Part shown: piece after piece, positions 7,894 through 14,153 of the stretch
Numbering within the stretch: position 1 is the stretch's first letter
How the letters are laid out: every line of letters begins with the position of its first letter
Virus record (IMG/VR): IMGVR_UViG_3300005511_000013
Location: 1 to 46,448 of that record
Direction: 5' to 3' (one strand)
Source: a virus
DNA: 46,448 nt
Notes under the pieces: generated by a model
Told to the model about the DNA's origin: nothing
Databases searched by the model: none
What the model saw: the letters and a program-made list of their open reading frames with translations, nothing else
Made by a program: the position numbers and the translations under genes

Positions 7894-8147
7894 TGCAGGT
7901 CGTCCTTATGCGGGTTGATTCGGATCACCGGCGGCGACAGGCGCATCTCGCGGCGTCGGGCCAGGTGGCGGGTGAAGGTCGGCCACGCGCGGCGGGTTTC
8001 GACCCAGCAGCGGCGGATGAAGAAGGCGGCGCCGGCCAGCCCGATCAACACGAAGCTGGCGGCGTCGGTTTCGACGGCGCGCACGGTGAGCGCCAGGAAC
8101 AGGCCGACGGCCAACATGCAGAAGAAGGGGGCGATCAGGTGGCGCAT
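7890..8147 (-). CDS. Small membrane protein, 85 aa
   Basis: Two hydrophobic segments are visible, about residues 4-22 (IAPFFCMLAVGLFLALTV) and 31-44 (ASFVLIGLAGAAFFI). A strongly basic tail follows, so the protein is expected in the inner membrane with a cytoplasmic C-terminus. No family recognised. It overlaps the recT start and the end of the upstream gene, so it is translated with the recombination genes. Superinfection exclusion is a possibility but unsupported. Confidence 0.65.
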   Translation of the reverse strand: MRHLIAPFFCMLAVGLFLALTVRAVETDAASFVLIGLAGAAFFIRRCWVETRRAWPTFTRHLARRREMRLSPPVIRINPHKDDLH

Positions 8148-8476
8148 GAATCACCTCCGGTTGCCTTGACGATCAGGCGGCGAGCCTCACCCGCCAAGCG
8201 GTCCGCTTCGTGATCCCACTCACTTGCAGGCTGCGGGGATTCTTCCGGGCTAGCGGGATACTCCAGTCGGATACCGCCCTCCATGTGGTAGGCGACCCGT
8301 TCAAGGAGTTCCAGAAGCTCCGGGGCGGCGGCGCGCAAACGCTCATGCATTGCCACCGCGTCGTTGGCGAACGCGCGGCTCACGTCACTCTGCGCGTCTC
8401 CATGCTTGAACCATCCATGGCGCTCGTTGAGCGTCAGCACCTGCTCGTTGGTGAGCCACACCTGCTTACTGCTCAT
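8135..8476 (-). CDS. Hypothetical phage protein, 113 aa
   Basis: Mostly helical and acidic, no recognised motif. The ATG at 8476 lies five bases after AGGAG, better spaced than the GTG one codon earlier. Residues 30-60 (SRAFANDAVAMHERL and ELLELLERVAYHM) look like a helical hairpin. Member of the leftward early operon; function unknown. Confidence 0.65.
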   Translation of the reverse strand: MSSKQVWLTNEQVLTLNERHGWFKHGDAQSDVSRAFANDAVAMHERLRAAAPELLELLERVAYHMEGGIRLEYPASPEESPQPASEWDHEADRLAGEARRLIVKATGGDSCAT

Positions 8477-8612
8477 CACTCTCTCCTTGTGCGCAGACGC
8501 CGTAGTTCGTCTCGTCGGCGTCGATGGGGTCGATGGGTGCCAGCGGCGCCGGCTTCGGGATGCTCTGCAGTGCCTGGCCGAAGAGCCGGTCGAGTTCGGT
8601 GGCCGGGGTCAT
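8466..8612 (-). CDS. Hypothetical peptide, 48 aa
   Basis: The frame begins MTPATELDRLFGQALQ, with a Pro-rich middle and an acidic C-terminus. The ATG overlaps the stop of the 42-aa gene upstream (ATGA), and the end overlaps the next gene's start by a few bases. Coupling on both sides is the main support for it being real. No family recognised. Confidence 0.55.
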   Translation of the reverse strand: MTPATELDRLFGQALQSIPKPAPLAPIDPIDADETNYGVCAQGESDEQ

Positions 8613-8737
8613 GCGACGAAGTCCTGCAGCAGCAGCGAGGCAAATACGCCGCACACAAAGCCCACTGCTCCGCCGAAGGCCAGGCCGAGGCGCGATGCGT
8701 CGCGGCCCACGTTCTTGACCAGCTCCTCGGCGCTCAC
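8609..8737 (-). CDS. Small hydrophobic peptide, 42 aa, GTG start
   Basis: Starts at GTG overlapping the upstream stop as GTGA and ends overlapping the next start as ATGA. The peptide begins MSAEELVKNVGRDASRLG, then has one hydrophobic helix of about 20 residues (AFGGAVGFVCGVFASLLL), so a single-pass membrane peptide is likely. No frame on either strand here offers a better coding explanation for these 125 bases. Function unknown. Confidence 0.6.
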   Translation of the reverse strand: MSAEELVKNVGRDASRLGLAFGGAVGFVCGVFASLLLQDFVA

Positions 8738-8934
8738 GCCGCACCCTTCGGGTCGAGCTCGTCGCGGAACATGCGGCGCAGGCGCTGGGCCTCGGCCACC
8801 ACGGACATGCCGCGATCACCGGAGTGCTGGGCGGTGCGCAGCTTGGCGAACAGCGTCGACGGGTTCAGCCCGGCCTTCTGCACGTTGTCGCGCACGGTCT
8901 GGAACTGGCGGAAGTCGTATACCTGGGCGCTCAT
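8734..8934 (-). CDS. Hypothetical phage protein, 66 aa
   Basis: Begins MSAQVYDFRQFQ and contains two basic helices (NVQKAGLNPSTLFAKL and AEAQRLRRMFRDEL). Linked by ATGA to the upstream gene and GTGA to the downstream one. It may be a small helical DNA- or protein-binding factor, but no family is recognised. Confidence 0.65.
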   Translation of the reverse strand: MSAQVYDFRQFQTVRDNVQKAGLNPSTLFAKLRTAQHSGDRGMSVVAEAQRLRRMFRDELDPKGAA

Positions 8935-9128
8935 GCGGCTTTCTCCTGGTGGTCTGCGGCTTTCGCGGCGGCGCGCTGGGCGTCCGCTGCCTGCCGGGCG
9001 TTGGTGGCGGCGAGGTGGCGCTGGATGTCGCGCTTAGCGGCCGAAACCTGCTCGCGGTTGACCGGTTCGAACTCCACGAATTCGACGGTCAGGCCGTTGT
9101 GGTCGAAGGTCTTCTCGACGATCTTCAT
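8931..9128 (-). CDS. Hypothetical phage protein, 65 aa
   Basis: A short beta-rich start (MKIVEKTFDHNGLTVEFVEF) is followed by an Ala/Gln/Arg-rich helix. ATGA overlaps on both sides tie it to the early operon. Function unknown. Confidence 0.65.
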   Translation of the reverse strand: MKIVEKTFDHNGLTVEFVEFEPVNREQVSAAKRDIQRHLAATNARQAADAQRAAAKAADHQEKAA

Positions 9129-9418
9129 GCGGCCTCCCGCACGTCGTCGTAGGCGACGACCTTCATCTGCTCCTCCACGCGGCCCGAGACGTTCCGGACC
9201 AAGTCGGCCAGATCACGGGCGTAGGGGATCAGGTGCGCCGGCATCGCGGCCGACATGAGGTGCGACATCACCAGCTCGGCGTTGCTCAGCGTCGCAACCA
9301 GCTGTGCGGTTTCGGACTCGGCCTCCAGCTCTGCCGCGACCTGGTCGCAGGCGAACTCGTAGGCAACCCCGTCAACTTCCGGCTCGGCGTCGTTGCGGGC
9401 GATGTGCTGGTCTGCCAT
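9125..9418 (-). CDS. Hypothetical phage protein, 97 aa, first gene of the leftward operon
   Basis: The ATG at 9418 follows GGAGACCGAG and lies about 45 bases downstream of the predicted start of the leftward promoter, making this the promoter-proximal early gene. The protein is acidic and helical (DQVAAELEAESETAQ, then a Met/Ala-rich helix). No family recognised. First genes of such operons often act against host functions, but nothing in the sequence shows this. Confidence 0.7.
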   Translation of the reverse strand: MADQHIARNDAEPEVDGVAYEFACDQVAAELEAESETAQLVATLSNAELVMSHLMSAAMPAHLIPYARDLADLVRNVSGRVEEQMKVVAYDDVREAA

Positions 9419-9470
9419 CTCGGTCTCCAGCCCCGGGCCTCGGTTGAGGGTGTCGTGGGGCGATGGAGTG

Positions 9471-9498
9471 ATTATGCATCGATGCATTTTGATGTCAA
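9471..9498 (-). promoter_or_regulatory. Leftward early promoter (pL-like)
   Basis: On the minus strand TTGACA (9498..9493) and CATAAT (9476..9471) are 16 bases apart, a near-consensus sigma-70 promoter. The inner operator overlaps the -10 box and the outer operator touches the first base of the -35 box, so repressor binding would occlude polymerase. Confidence 0.85.
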
Positions 9499-9511
9499 TG
9501 CATCAATGCAT
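9474..9511. promoter_or_regulatory. Operator pair oL
   Basis: ATGCATCGATGCAT at 9474..9487 (perfect palindrome) and ATGCATCAATGCAT at 9498..9511. Both fit ATGCA-N4-TGCAT, with centres 24 bases apart, the same spacing as the pair at 10355..10392. The likely ligand is the XRE repressor encoded at 9890..10336. Confidence 0.8.
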
Positions 9512-9570
9512 TTTTCTTCAACGGGCCGACGAACGGTAGGTCGCCGGTTCAGATATTGAGGGTGACCCGC

Positions 9571-9885
9571 CTAGTGAGCGGGCAAGCAGTCGGCCAGGCT
9601 GCAGCCCATTTCCGCTGCGTCGATGTAGCCGTGCATGCGCTGGTGGAGGTCATCCAGCTGCGGATCGGTGAGATCGGACAGGTAACACGCGCACTTCAAA
9701 TCCAGGAAGTGGGTGATCGCTGAGTGCCAACCATAGGTATCGGCGATGCGCTGGATTGCCCGGATCCTGCGGGCTCGCGGGGAAGTATCGAGGGGTGCGC
9801 CCATATGGGCGTCGGGCGGTACGGGCGGCAGTGCCGCGGCCAACTCGATGGCCAGTGTCTTCAACGAAATCGGGTCCAGCGCCAC
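9571..9885 (-). CDS. Hypothetical protein encoded after the repressor, 104 aa
   Basis: Starts with GTG seven bases after GAGGAG, with the repressor stop codon in between, so it is co-transcribed with the repressor and expressed in the lysogen. No recognised domain; residues 35-50 (PRARRIRAIQRIADTYG) form a basic helix, and Cys residues appear in a CAC pair and near the C-terminus. A role in lysogen maintenance or superinfection defence is plausible from position only. Confidence 0.7.
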   Translation of the reverse strand: MALDPISLKTLAIELAAALPPVPPDAHMGAPLDTSPRARRIRAIQRIADTYGWHSAITHFLDLKCACYLSDLTDPQLDDLHQRMHGYIDAAEMGCSLADCLPAH

Positions 9886-9889
9886 TCCA

Positions 9890-10336
9890 TCACTCCTCTG
9901 TCAGTTCCTCCAAAATCATGCGCACCGCTTCCTTCTGGGACCCCTCGGCCTTGGAAATGGCCTTGGCCGTCACCTGGATTGCGCGCCATGACACCCGACG
10001 GAAGCGCCGATCATCCGGCCGAAGCTCGGCCAGCATGTGCAGCAGCTCTACCGCTTGGGCCATGGTGGCATCGCTCATTCCCACGGATTGAGACGCTGAC
10101 GGGCCAAGGGCTTCCATATCTCTGTGGACCAGGTCGTCGAGGCTGCAGTTGAAGTAGCTGGTGATCGCCAGAAGGCTGTCCAGCCTCGGGTACTCCGTGG
10201 CGCCGGACATGATCCGTTGGACGGTCGACTGCTGGACCCCCAAGCGCTCGCCGAGCGCCGCCTGCTTGATATCGGCATTGCGCGCGAGGTAACGGAGATT
10301 TTTGGCGAGGAAATTCATCCCGGGATGGTCGGTCAT
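9890..10336 (-). CDS. XRE-family phage repressor (CI-like) without protease domain
   Basis: 148 residues. An HTH_3 domain spans about 7-70: FLAKNLRYLARNADI, then KQAALGERLGVQQSTVQRIM as the HTH core, then a helix ending FNCSLDDLV. The C-terminal about 75 residues are helical, without the Ser-Lys dyad of the S24/LexA peptidases, so classical RecA-stimulated self-cleavage is not expected. Divergent from the Cro-like gene and flanked by four matching operators. The ATG at 10336 lies within one inverted-repeat copy; a later ATG (codon 7) is also possible. Confidence 0.88.
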   Translation of the reverse strand: MTDHPGMNFLAKNLRYLARNADIKQAALGERLGVQQSTVQRIMSGATEYPRLDSLLAITSYFNCSLDDLVHRDMEALGPSASQSVGMSDATMAQAVELLHMLAELRPDDRRFRRVSWRAIQVTAKAISKAEGSQKEAVRMILEELTEE

Positions 10337-10354
10337 GACCGTTCGTCGGGTCGA

Positions 10355-10392
10355 ATGCAATGATGCATTGACTGAGGAATGCAACAATGCAT
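10355..10392. promoter_or_regulatory. Operator pair oR
   Basis: ATGCAATGATGCAT at 10355..10368 and ATGCAACAATGCAT at 10379..10392, centres 24 bases apart. The first touches the -35 box of the rightward promoter and the second overlaps its -10 box, mirroring the left pair. The N4 spacers differ from the left sites, which could tune affinity. Confidence 0.8.
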
Positions 10393-10395
10393 AAT
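10368..10395 (+). promoter_or_regulatory. Rightward early promoter (pR-like)
   Basis: TTGACT (10368..10373), a 16-base spacer and CATAAT (10390..10395), the same architecture as the leftward promoter. Transcription would be expected to start about 10402..10404, at the Cro start codon itself. Confidence 0.82.
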
Positions 10396-10402
10396 CGTGC
10401 GC

Positions 10403-10606
10403 ATGAACCCCTCCGACGCCATCGCGATCCTCGTAGCAGGCGGCATGACCGAACAGGCCATCGCTGCTGAGCTCAACGTCAACCAGGCCACGATCAACCG
10501 GATCCGTCGGGAGGCAGTCACGCCCTCCTACAAGACCGGTAAAGCGCTCGTCGATCTGGCCCAGGCCGCAAAGCTCAAGGCCGCTCGCCGCAGTAAGGCC
10601 GCCTGA
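10403..10606 (+). CDS. Cro-like HTH regulator, probably leaderless
   Basis: 67 residues. The HTH is clear: GMTEQAIAAELNVNQATINRIRR at about 15-37, followed by a helix and a basic tail (KAARRSKAA). As first gene of the rightward operon it is the Cro equivalent. The ATG at 10403 has no ribosome-binding site and coincides with the predicted transcription start, so translation from a leaderless mRNA is likely. An earlier in-frame ATG at 10379 lies inside the promoter and can be dismissed. Confidence 0.82.
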   Translation: MNPSDAIAILVAGGMTEQAIAAELNVNQATINRIRREAVTPSYKTGKALVDLAQAAKLKAARRSKAA

Positions 10607-10641
10607 CATGGCCTCGTCTTCCCTGACCTGAATTTCCAACT

Positions 10642-10673
10642 GGCTGCTCTCCGTCTCGGTGAGCGGCCATTTT
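10642..10673 (+). terminator. Possible tR1-like terminator after the Cro-like gene
   Basis: GGCTGCTC (10642..10649) pairs with GAGCGGCC (10661..10668) with one G-U pair and an 11-base loop, followed by ATTTTC. The T tract is weak, so it would be a partial terminator between cro and the CII-like gene, as expected of an antitermination-controlled phage. Confidence 0.45.
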
Positions 10674-10686
10674 CGTGACCGACCAG

Positions 10687-10722
10687 GGGAATGCAGGGGA
10701 ATACGAATACCCCTGCATTCCC
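10687..10722. promoter_or_regulatory. Perfect 13-bp inverted repeat before the CII-like gene
   Basis: GGGAATGCAGGGG and CCCCTGCATTCCC are separated by 10 bases (10700..10709) and lie 17 bases before the CII-like start codon. The arms contain ATGCA and TGCAT, the operator half-sites, but spaced 18 instead of 4. It could bind a regulator or form an mRNA hairpin near the ribosome-binding site. No T tract follows. Confidence 0.6.
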
Positions 10723-10739
10723 ACCGAAGAGATAAGTGC

Positions 10740-11105
10740 ATGAAAAGCCTGACGATTACTTACGAAGACGGCCTGACCCGCAACCGGACGCTCCGCGAGC
10801 ACATCGCAAGCAAGGTCTACAGCGGTGCAGGCGTGACTGCGGTGGCCGGCCGCCTGGACATGGCGCCGTCGAAGCTGAGCGAGAAGCTGGCCGGTGCCGA
10901 CAGCGGGGGCAAGCCGCGCGGCCTGTCGATCGACGACCTCGAAAAGTACATCGCCGAGACGCGCGACGTGTCGCCAATTCACTACCTGATGGAACGCTAC
11001 CTCATCACCCCGGAGGCAGCGACGGCCGAGGCAATGGCCGAGCTGCAGAAGCACCTCGAAGCCCTGAGCGGGACGCTCAACAAGCTGGGGATCCGGTGGC
11101 CGTGA
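10740..11105 (+). CDS. CII-like phage regulatory protein
   Basis: 121 residues starting at the ATG after the inverted repeat, with GAAGAGATAA upstream. The block GVTAVAGRLDMAPSKLSEKL is a helix-turn-helix and, with the following DDLEKYIAETRD and the PIHYLMERYL helix, resembles the CII/CP76 family of phage regulators. Position after cro matches cII of lambdoid phages, where the protein decides lysogeny by activating repressor synthesis. Family assignment is by pattern and gene order. Confidence 0.72.
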   Translation: MKSLTITYEDGLTRNRTLREHIASKVYSGAGVTAVAGRLDMAPSKLSEKLAGADSGGKPRGLSIDDLEKYIAETRDVSPIHYLMERYLITPEAATAEAMAELQKHLEALSGTLNKLGIRWP

Positions 11106-11198
11106 GCGTCAATCCACAAGTTATCCACTGCGGGGCGCATGGCAGCTGTGGTTGCCCTCTGTTTATCGTCCGCTCCTCAAGCATCCGAGGCCACCAGC
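11106..11198. other. Gap between CII-like and replication genes with a DnaA-box-like site
   Basis: No gene seen. TTATCCACT at 11121..11129 differs by one base from the strong DnaA box TTATCCACA. Could contribute to replication initiation; weak on its own. Confidence 0.35.
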
Positions 11199-11375
11199 AT
11201 GAATCGCACCGAGACCATCCAGCGGCTGCAGCACTGCGTGCAGGTGGCCGAGCAGTCCCCGCCGCTCAGCGAGTCGGAGCGGGCCGAGCATCTCTCCCGA
11301 TGCGCGCGCGAGCAGGCCAGGGCGGAAGCCCGGCGCCATACCTCGCCGCAGCTTGATCTGAGAGAGGTTGCCTGA
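11199..11375 (+). CDS. Hypothetical small helical protein, 58 aa
   Basis: Begins MNRTETIQRLQHCVQV and is almost wholly helical and highly charged (REQARAEARR). It ends one base before the next start codon, in the replication operon directly ahead of the O-like gene. No family recognised. Confidence 0.6.
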   Translation: MNRTETIQRLQHCVQVAEQSPPLSESERAEHLSRCAREQARAEARRHTSPQLDLREVA

Positions 11376-11376
11376 C

Positions 11377-12099
11377 ATGGCCAATCAATGGTTCCGCATG
11401 TACGCCGAGTTCGCATCGGACCCCAAGGTCCAGATGCTGAGCGAGGCCATGCAGCGCCGTCTGGTGATGCTGTTCTGCATGCGTTGCAGTGACGTCACAG
11501 TGACGTTGAGTGACGATGAGATCGCGTTTCAGATGCGCATCAGCGGTGAGGAATTGGCCGAGACGAAGGCGCTCTTCATCCGCAAAGGTTTCATCGATTC
11601 GGCCTGGCAGATCATCAACTGGGAGAAGCGCCAGTTCGCCTCGGACACTAGTGCCGCAAGGACTCGCGCCTACCGTGACAGGAAGCGCGACAAGGGTGTG
11701 ACGTCACAACCGTCACAGGGTGACGCCCTAGAACAGAACAGAACAGATACAGAACAGAAGAGAGAAGAGCAGGGCGCTGCGGCTTCGGAGCCGGAAACGG
11801 GGAATCCCGCTTCGAGTGCTTCGACGGGTTCGCGGTCGCCGACTGGCTCCCGCCTCGCCGCTGACTGGCAGCTCGACGACGTGCAGCGCGCCTGGACGGC
11901 TCAGAACTGCCCGGGTCTGAACATCGCTGTCGAGGTCGAGAAGTTCCGCGACTACTGGCTGGCCAAGCCCGGCAAGGACGGGCGCAAGACGGATTGGCCG
12001 GCCACGTGGCGCAACTGGGCCCGGCGTGGTGCTGAGCGGTTCCAGCCGGCTGGCCCGCATCTGCCCCAGGCCGCTGGCGGCGGGAGGAAGGCCCTGTGA
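11377..12099 (+). CDS. O-like / DnaT-like phage replication initiation protein
   Basis: 240 residues. The N-terminal winged-helix part (WFRMYAEFASDPKVQMLSE, then a MRC helix and KGFIDS with FIRKGF) is typical of phage replisome organisers. A Gln/Glu/Ser-rich linker follows. The C-terminal block QRAWTAQNCPGLNIAVEVEK, then a Trp-rich DWPATWRNWARR, matches DnaT-like domains that load helicase. It precedes a dnaB gene, like lambda O-P. Its own coding sequence holds the candidate origin repeats. Reads through to a GTGA overlap with the helicase gene. Confidence 0.8.
   Translation: MANQWFRMYAEFASDPKVQMLSEAMQRRLVMLFCMRCSDVTVTLSDDEIAFQMRISGEELAETKALFIRKGFIDSAWQIINWEKRQFASDTSAARTRAYRDRKRDKGVTSQPSQGDALEQNRTDTEQKREEQGAAASEPETGNPASSASTGSRSPTGSRLAADWQLDDVQRAWTAQNCPGLNIAVEVEKFRDYWLAKPGKDGRKTDWPATWRNWARRGAERFQPAGPHLPQAAGGGRKAL
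11489..11515. repeat. Candidate origin iterons, first cluster
   Basis: The palindrome GTGACGTCAC (11489..11498) is followed by GTGACG at 11500 and 11510, so three same-direction copies begin 11 and 10 bases apart, about one helical turn each. Inside the O-like gene. Confidence 0.5.
11698..11763. repeat. Candidate origin, second cluster with purine-rich repeats
   Basis: GTGACGTCAC (11698..11707), CGTCAC (11711..11716) and GTGACG (11720..11725) are followed from 11731 by tandem GAACA-type pentamers and a purine-rich run. Iterons next to a lower-GC region inside the linker of gene O is the layout of the lambda origin. Confidence 0.5.
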
Positions 12100-13370
12100 G
12101 CAACGTGACCCCTGCCTTCGCCGAAGAGGCCGTGATCGGCGGCCTGCTGCTGGACAACATGCGCTTCCACGACGTCGCGCCGCTGATCAGCGTCGACCAC
12201 TTCACCACCCCGCAGCGGTCCCGGGTGTTCGGCCTGATCCGCGACCGGGTGCTGGCCGGTGAGCCCGCCGACGCTGTGACGGTGGGTGAGGCATCCCCCG
12301 ATGACTTCGACTTCGCCGTGCACCTGGCGAGCAACGTTCCCGGCTCCTCGGCTGTGGTCAGCTACGCCGAGATCGTCCGCGAGAACTGGCGCCGTCGCGA
12401 GGCGGTGCAGGTCGGCCTGGAGCTGGTCTCCGCCGCCCGCGCCGGTGAGGCCGACGCCGTGGACGTCGCGGCTGGCCGGCTGCTGGCGCTCAATGCCACC
12501 GTCAGCGCCTGCGAGTACACCGGCAAGCAGGCCATGCAGCAGGCCTGGCGCGAAGTCGACCGCAACTACGCCAACGGCGGCAAGCTGCCGGGCATCCCGA
12601 CCGGCCTCACCGCGCTGGACGAGATTCTGGGCGGGTGGCACGACAGCGACCTGACCATCATCGGCGGCCGCCCGGCCATGGGCAAAACCGCGTTCCTCGG
12701 CGGCCTGATCGAGGCGGCGGCGGATGCCGGCAAGCGGCCGGGCGTGATCAGCGCCGAACAGCCCGCCGTGCAGTTGGCCCTGCGCCGCCTGTCCCTGGTG
12801 TCGTCGGTCGCCGCCACCCGGCTGCGCAACGGGCAGCTGGAGGACGAGGACTGGACCCGCCTGCAGGCCGGCATGGCCGACGCCATCGCCCGCGACATGT
12901 GGATCTACGACCGTTCGGCGGTGACGCTGGATGAGCTGGTGGGCATCGCCCGGAAGTGGAAGCACACCCACGGGATCGGGTGCCTCTTCATCGACTACGC
13001 CCAGCGCATCAGCGTGCCGCGTGCCGACCGCATCACCGAAGTCTCGCAGGTGGCGCGCGGGATGAAGAACCTGGCTCGCGACCTGCAGATACCGGTTATC
13101 GCCCTGGCCCAGGTGGTGAAGACCGTCGACCAGCGCGTGGGTGACAAGCGTCCCAACGCCGGCGACCTTGCCAACAGCGACGAGCTGACCCGCGAGGCCG
13201 ACCAGATCCTGATGCTCTACCGCGACGAGGTCTACAACCGCGACTCGCCGGACAAGGGGATGGCCGAGGTGCTGGTCGAGAAGAATCGCCACGGCCCGAC
13301 CGGGTTCAAGAAGGTGCGCTTCATCGACGAAACGATGCGCTTCTGTGACATCGGAGGTGACAAGTGGTGA
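12096..13370 (+). CDS. dnaB: DnaB-type replicative helicase
   Basis: 424 residues. The N-terminal DnaB domain starts EEAVIGGLLLD. The RecA-like domain shows Walker A GGRPAMGKT at 190-198, Walker B CLFIDYAQ near 296-303 and the PVIALAQ sensor segment. It unwinds the phage fork and interacts with host primase. The start is GTG, overlapping the upstream stop (GTGA) after GGGAGGAAG. Slightly shorter than chromosomal DnaB (about 470), mainly in the N-terminal domain. Confidence 0.93.
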   Translation: MSNVTPAFAEEAVIGGLLLDNMRFHDVAPLISVDHFTTPQRSRVFGLIRDRVLAGEPADAVTVGEASPDDFDFAVHLASNVPGSSAVVSYAEIVRENWRRREAVQVGLELVSAARAGEADAVDVAAGRLLALNATVSACEYTGKQAMQQAWREVDRNYANGGKLPGIPTGLTALDEILGGWHDSDLTIIGGRPAMGKTAFLGGLIEAAADAGKRPGVISAEQPAVQLALRRLSLVSSVAATRLRNGQLEDEDWTRLQAGMADAIARDMWIYDRSAVTLDELVGIARKWKHTHGIGCLFIDYAQRISVPRADRITEVSQVARGMKNLARDLQIPVIALAQVVKTVDQRVGDKRPNAGDLANSDELTREADQILMLYRDEVYNRDSPDKGMAEVLVEKNRHGPTGFKKVRFIDETMRFCDIGGDKW

Positions 13371-13543
13371 CGTCACAAGAACTGCAGGGCGCCTTCGAAG
13401 CCGGCTACCACATGCGCGACATGCACAAGTCGCGCGAGAAACCCCCGCTCTTCGAGATGGGGCAGGACGGTCGGGCGCTCCAGAAGCAGTGGCAGGCCGG
13501 CTGGGACGAACGAGACAGCGAGATCAAGAGGAGGGCGGCGTGA
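13367..13543 (+). CDS. RMF/CrpP-like small protein, 58 aa
   Basis: GTG start overlapping the helicase stop (GTGA) and ending in a GTGA overlap with the next gene. The pattern AFEAGYHMRD, a spacer with Pro-Pro, then KQWQAGWDERDSE matches the GY...W..GW signature of ribosome modulation factor and CrpP-like proteins. RMF dimerises and inactivates ribosomes. In a phage this could modulate translation, but binding is not shown. The start codon lies within the palindrome GTGACGTCAC. Confidence 0.6.
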   Translation: MTSQELQGAFEAGYHMRDMHKSREKPPLFEMGQDGRALQKQWQAGWDERDSEIKRRAA

Positions 13544-13800
13544 GCGAGAGCGGCTGGAAGAGCTGGATTCCGACCCCGTCTGAAGGGCGCGACGTTGGCG
13601 TGCGGAAGCCTCACATCAGCTTCGCCCGGTTCCACGATGGTTCGTTAATGGTGGAAGTTCGGCACTGGCCGAATTGGCCGCATGACTCCGACGGATATTC
13701 CGAGTCTGCAGGCTATGACTTGGCTGATGCGTGGGATAGCTACCTGCTGCAGTTCGAAGAGTTCGAAGACGACGAAGACGACGGGGAGGTTGCGGCATGA
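13540..13800 (+). CDS. Hypothetical acidic protein, 86 aa
   Basis: GTG start after AGGAGG, coupled on both sides (GTGA and ATGA). Contains a Trp-rich beta segment (MVEVRHWPNWPHDSDGY) and ends with an Asp/Glu run (FEEFEDDEDDGE). The acidic tail suggests DNA mimicry or binding to basic proteins, but nothing more can be said. Confidence 0.6.
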   Translation: MSESGWKSWIPTPSEGRDVGVRKPHISFARFHDGSLMVEVRHWPNWPHDSDGYSESAGYDLADAWDSYLLQFEEFEDDEDDGEVAA

Positions 13801-14153
13801 ACGACATCGAGAAGAGGGCACGGGAGCTGCTGGCCGAAGCGTCAGGTTGGAACGTCGATGACATGGTCGAACACCTCGGCTCCGATGTCTGCCTGTTCAC
13901 GGCAGAAGAAGCTCTGGAAGCCGTGCGTGCCGCCCTGAAGCCGCAGTGGCAGCCCATCGCGACGGCACCGAAGGATGGAAGCACGATCCTAATCTTCGGT
14001 GCTTACGTGACCGGAGAGCGCGACGAGCCGGTTACGTGGTCGGGTCGGTATCACCCTGAAATGGAGTGCTTCATCGCCGTGTGGGATGGCGAGCATTTGA
14101 ACGACGCGACCCACTGGATGCCAATGCCCGCTGGTCCAGAGGTGTCGCCGTGA
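13797..14153 (+). CDS. DUF551 domain protein
   Basis: 118 residues. The C-terminal half has the DUF551 pattern: WQPIATAPKDGSTILIFG, an aromatic strand WSGRYH, and THWMPMPAGP at the end. The N-terminal 50 residues are a helical extension. DUF551 proteins are common in phage early regions and have no known activity. ATGA and GTGA overlaps on both sides. Confidence 0.82.
   Translation: MNDIEKRARELLAEASGWNVDDMVEHLGSDVCLFTAEEALEAVRAALKPQWQPIATAPKDGSTILIFGAYVTGERDEPVTWSGRYHPEMECFIAVWDGEHLNDATHWMPMPAGPEVSP

Larger units (their letters stand above)
9470..9537. repeat. Left copy of the inverted control-region duplication
   Basis: Read on the + strand this segment matches the reverse complement of 10338..10396 over both operators, the -35 and -10 boxes and a 12-bp outer block CCGACGAACGGT (9526..9537), with small differences and a few extra bases between operator and outer block. 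The two copies bracket the repressor and its partner gene. Confidence 0.75.
10338..10396. repeat. Right copy of the inverted control-region duplication
   Basis: Reverse-complement counterpart of 9470..9537. It keeps the two ATGCA-N4-TGCAT operators, the TTGAC-type -35 box, the CATAAT -10 box and the outer 12-bp block (here ACCGTTCGTCGG, 10338..10349). The block sits directly upstream of the repressor start codon. Confidence 0.75.
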
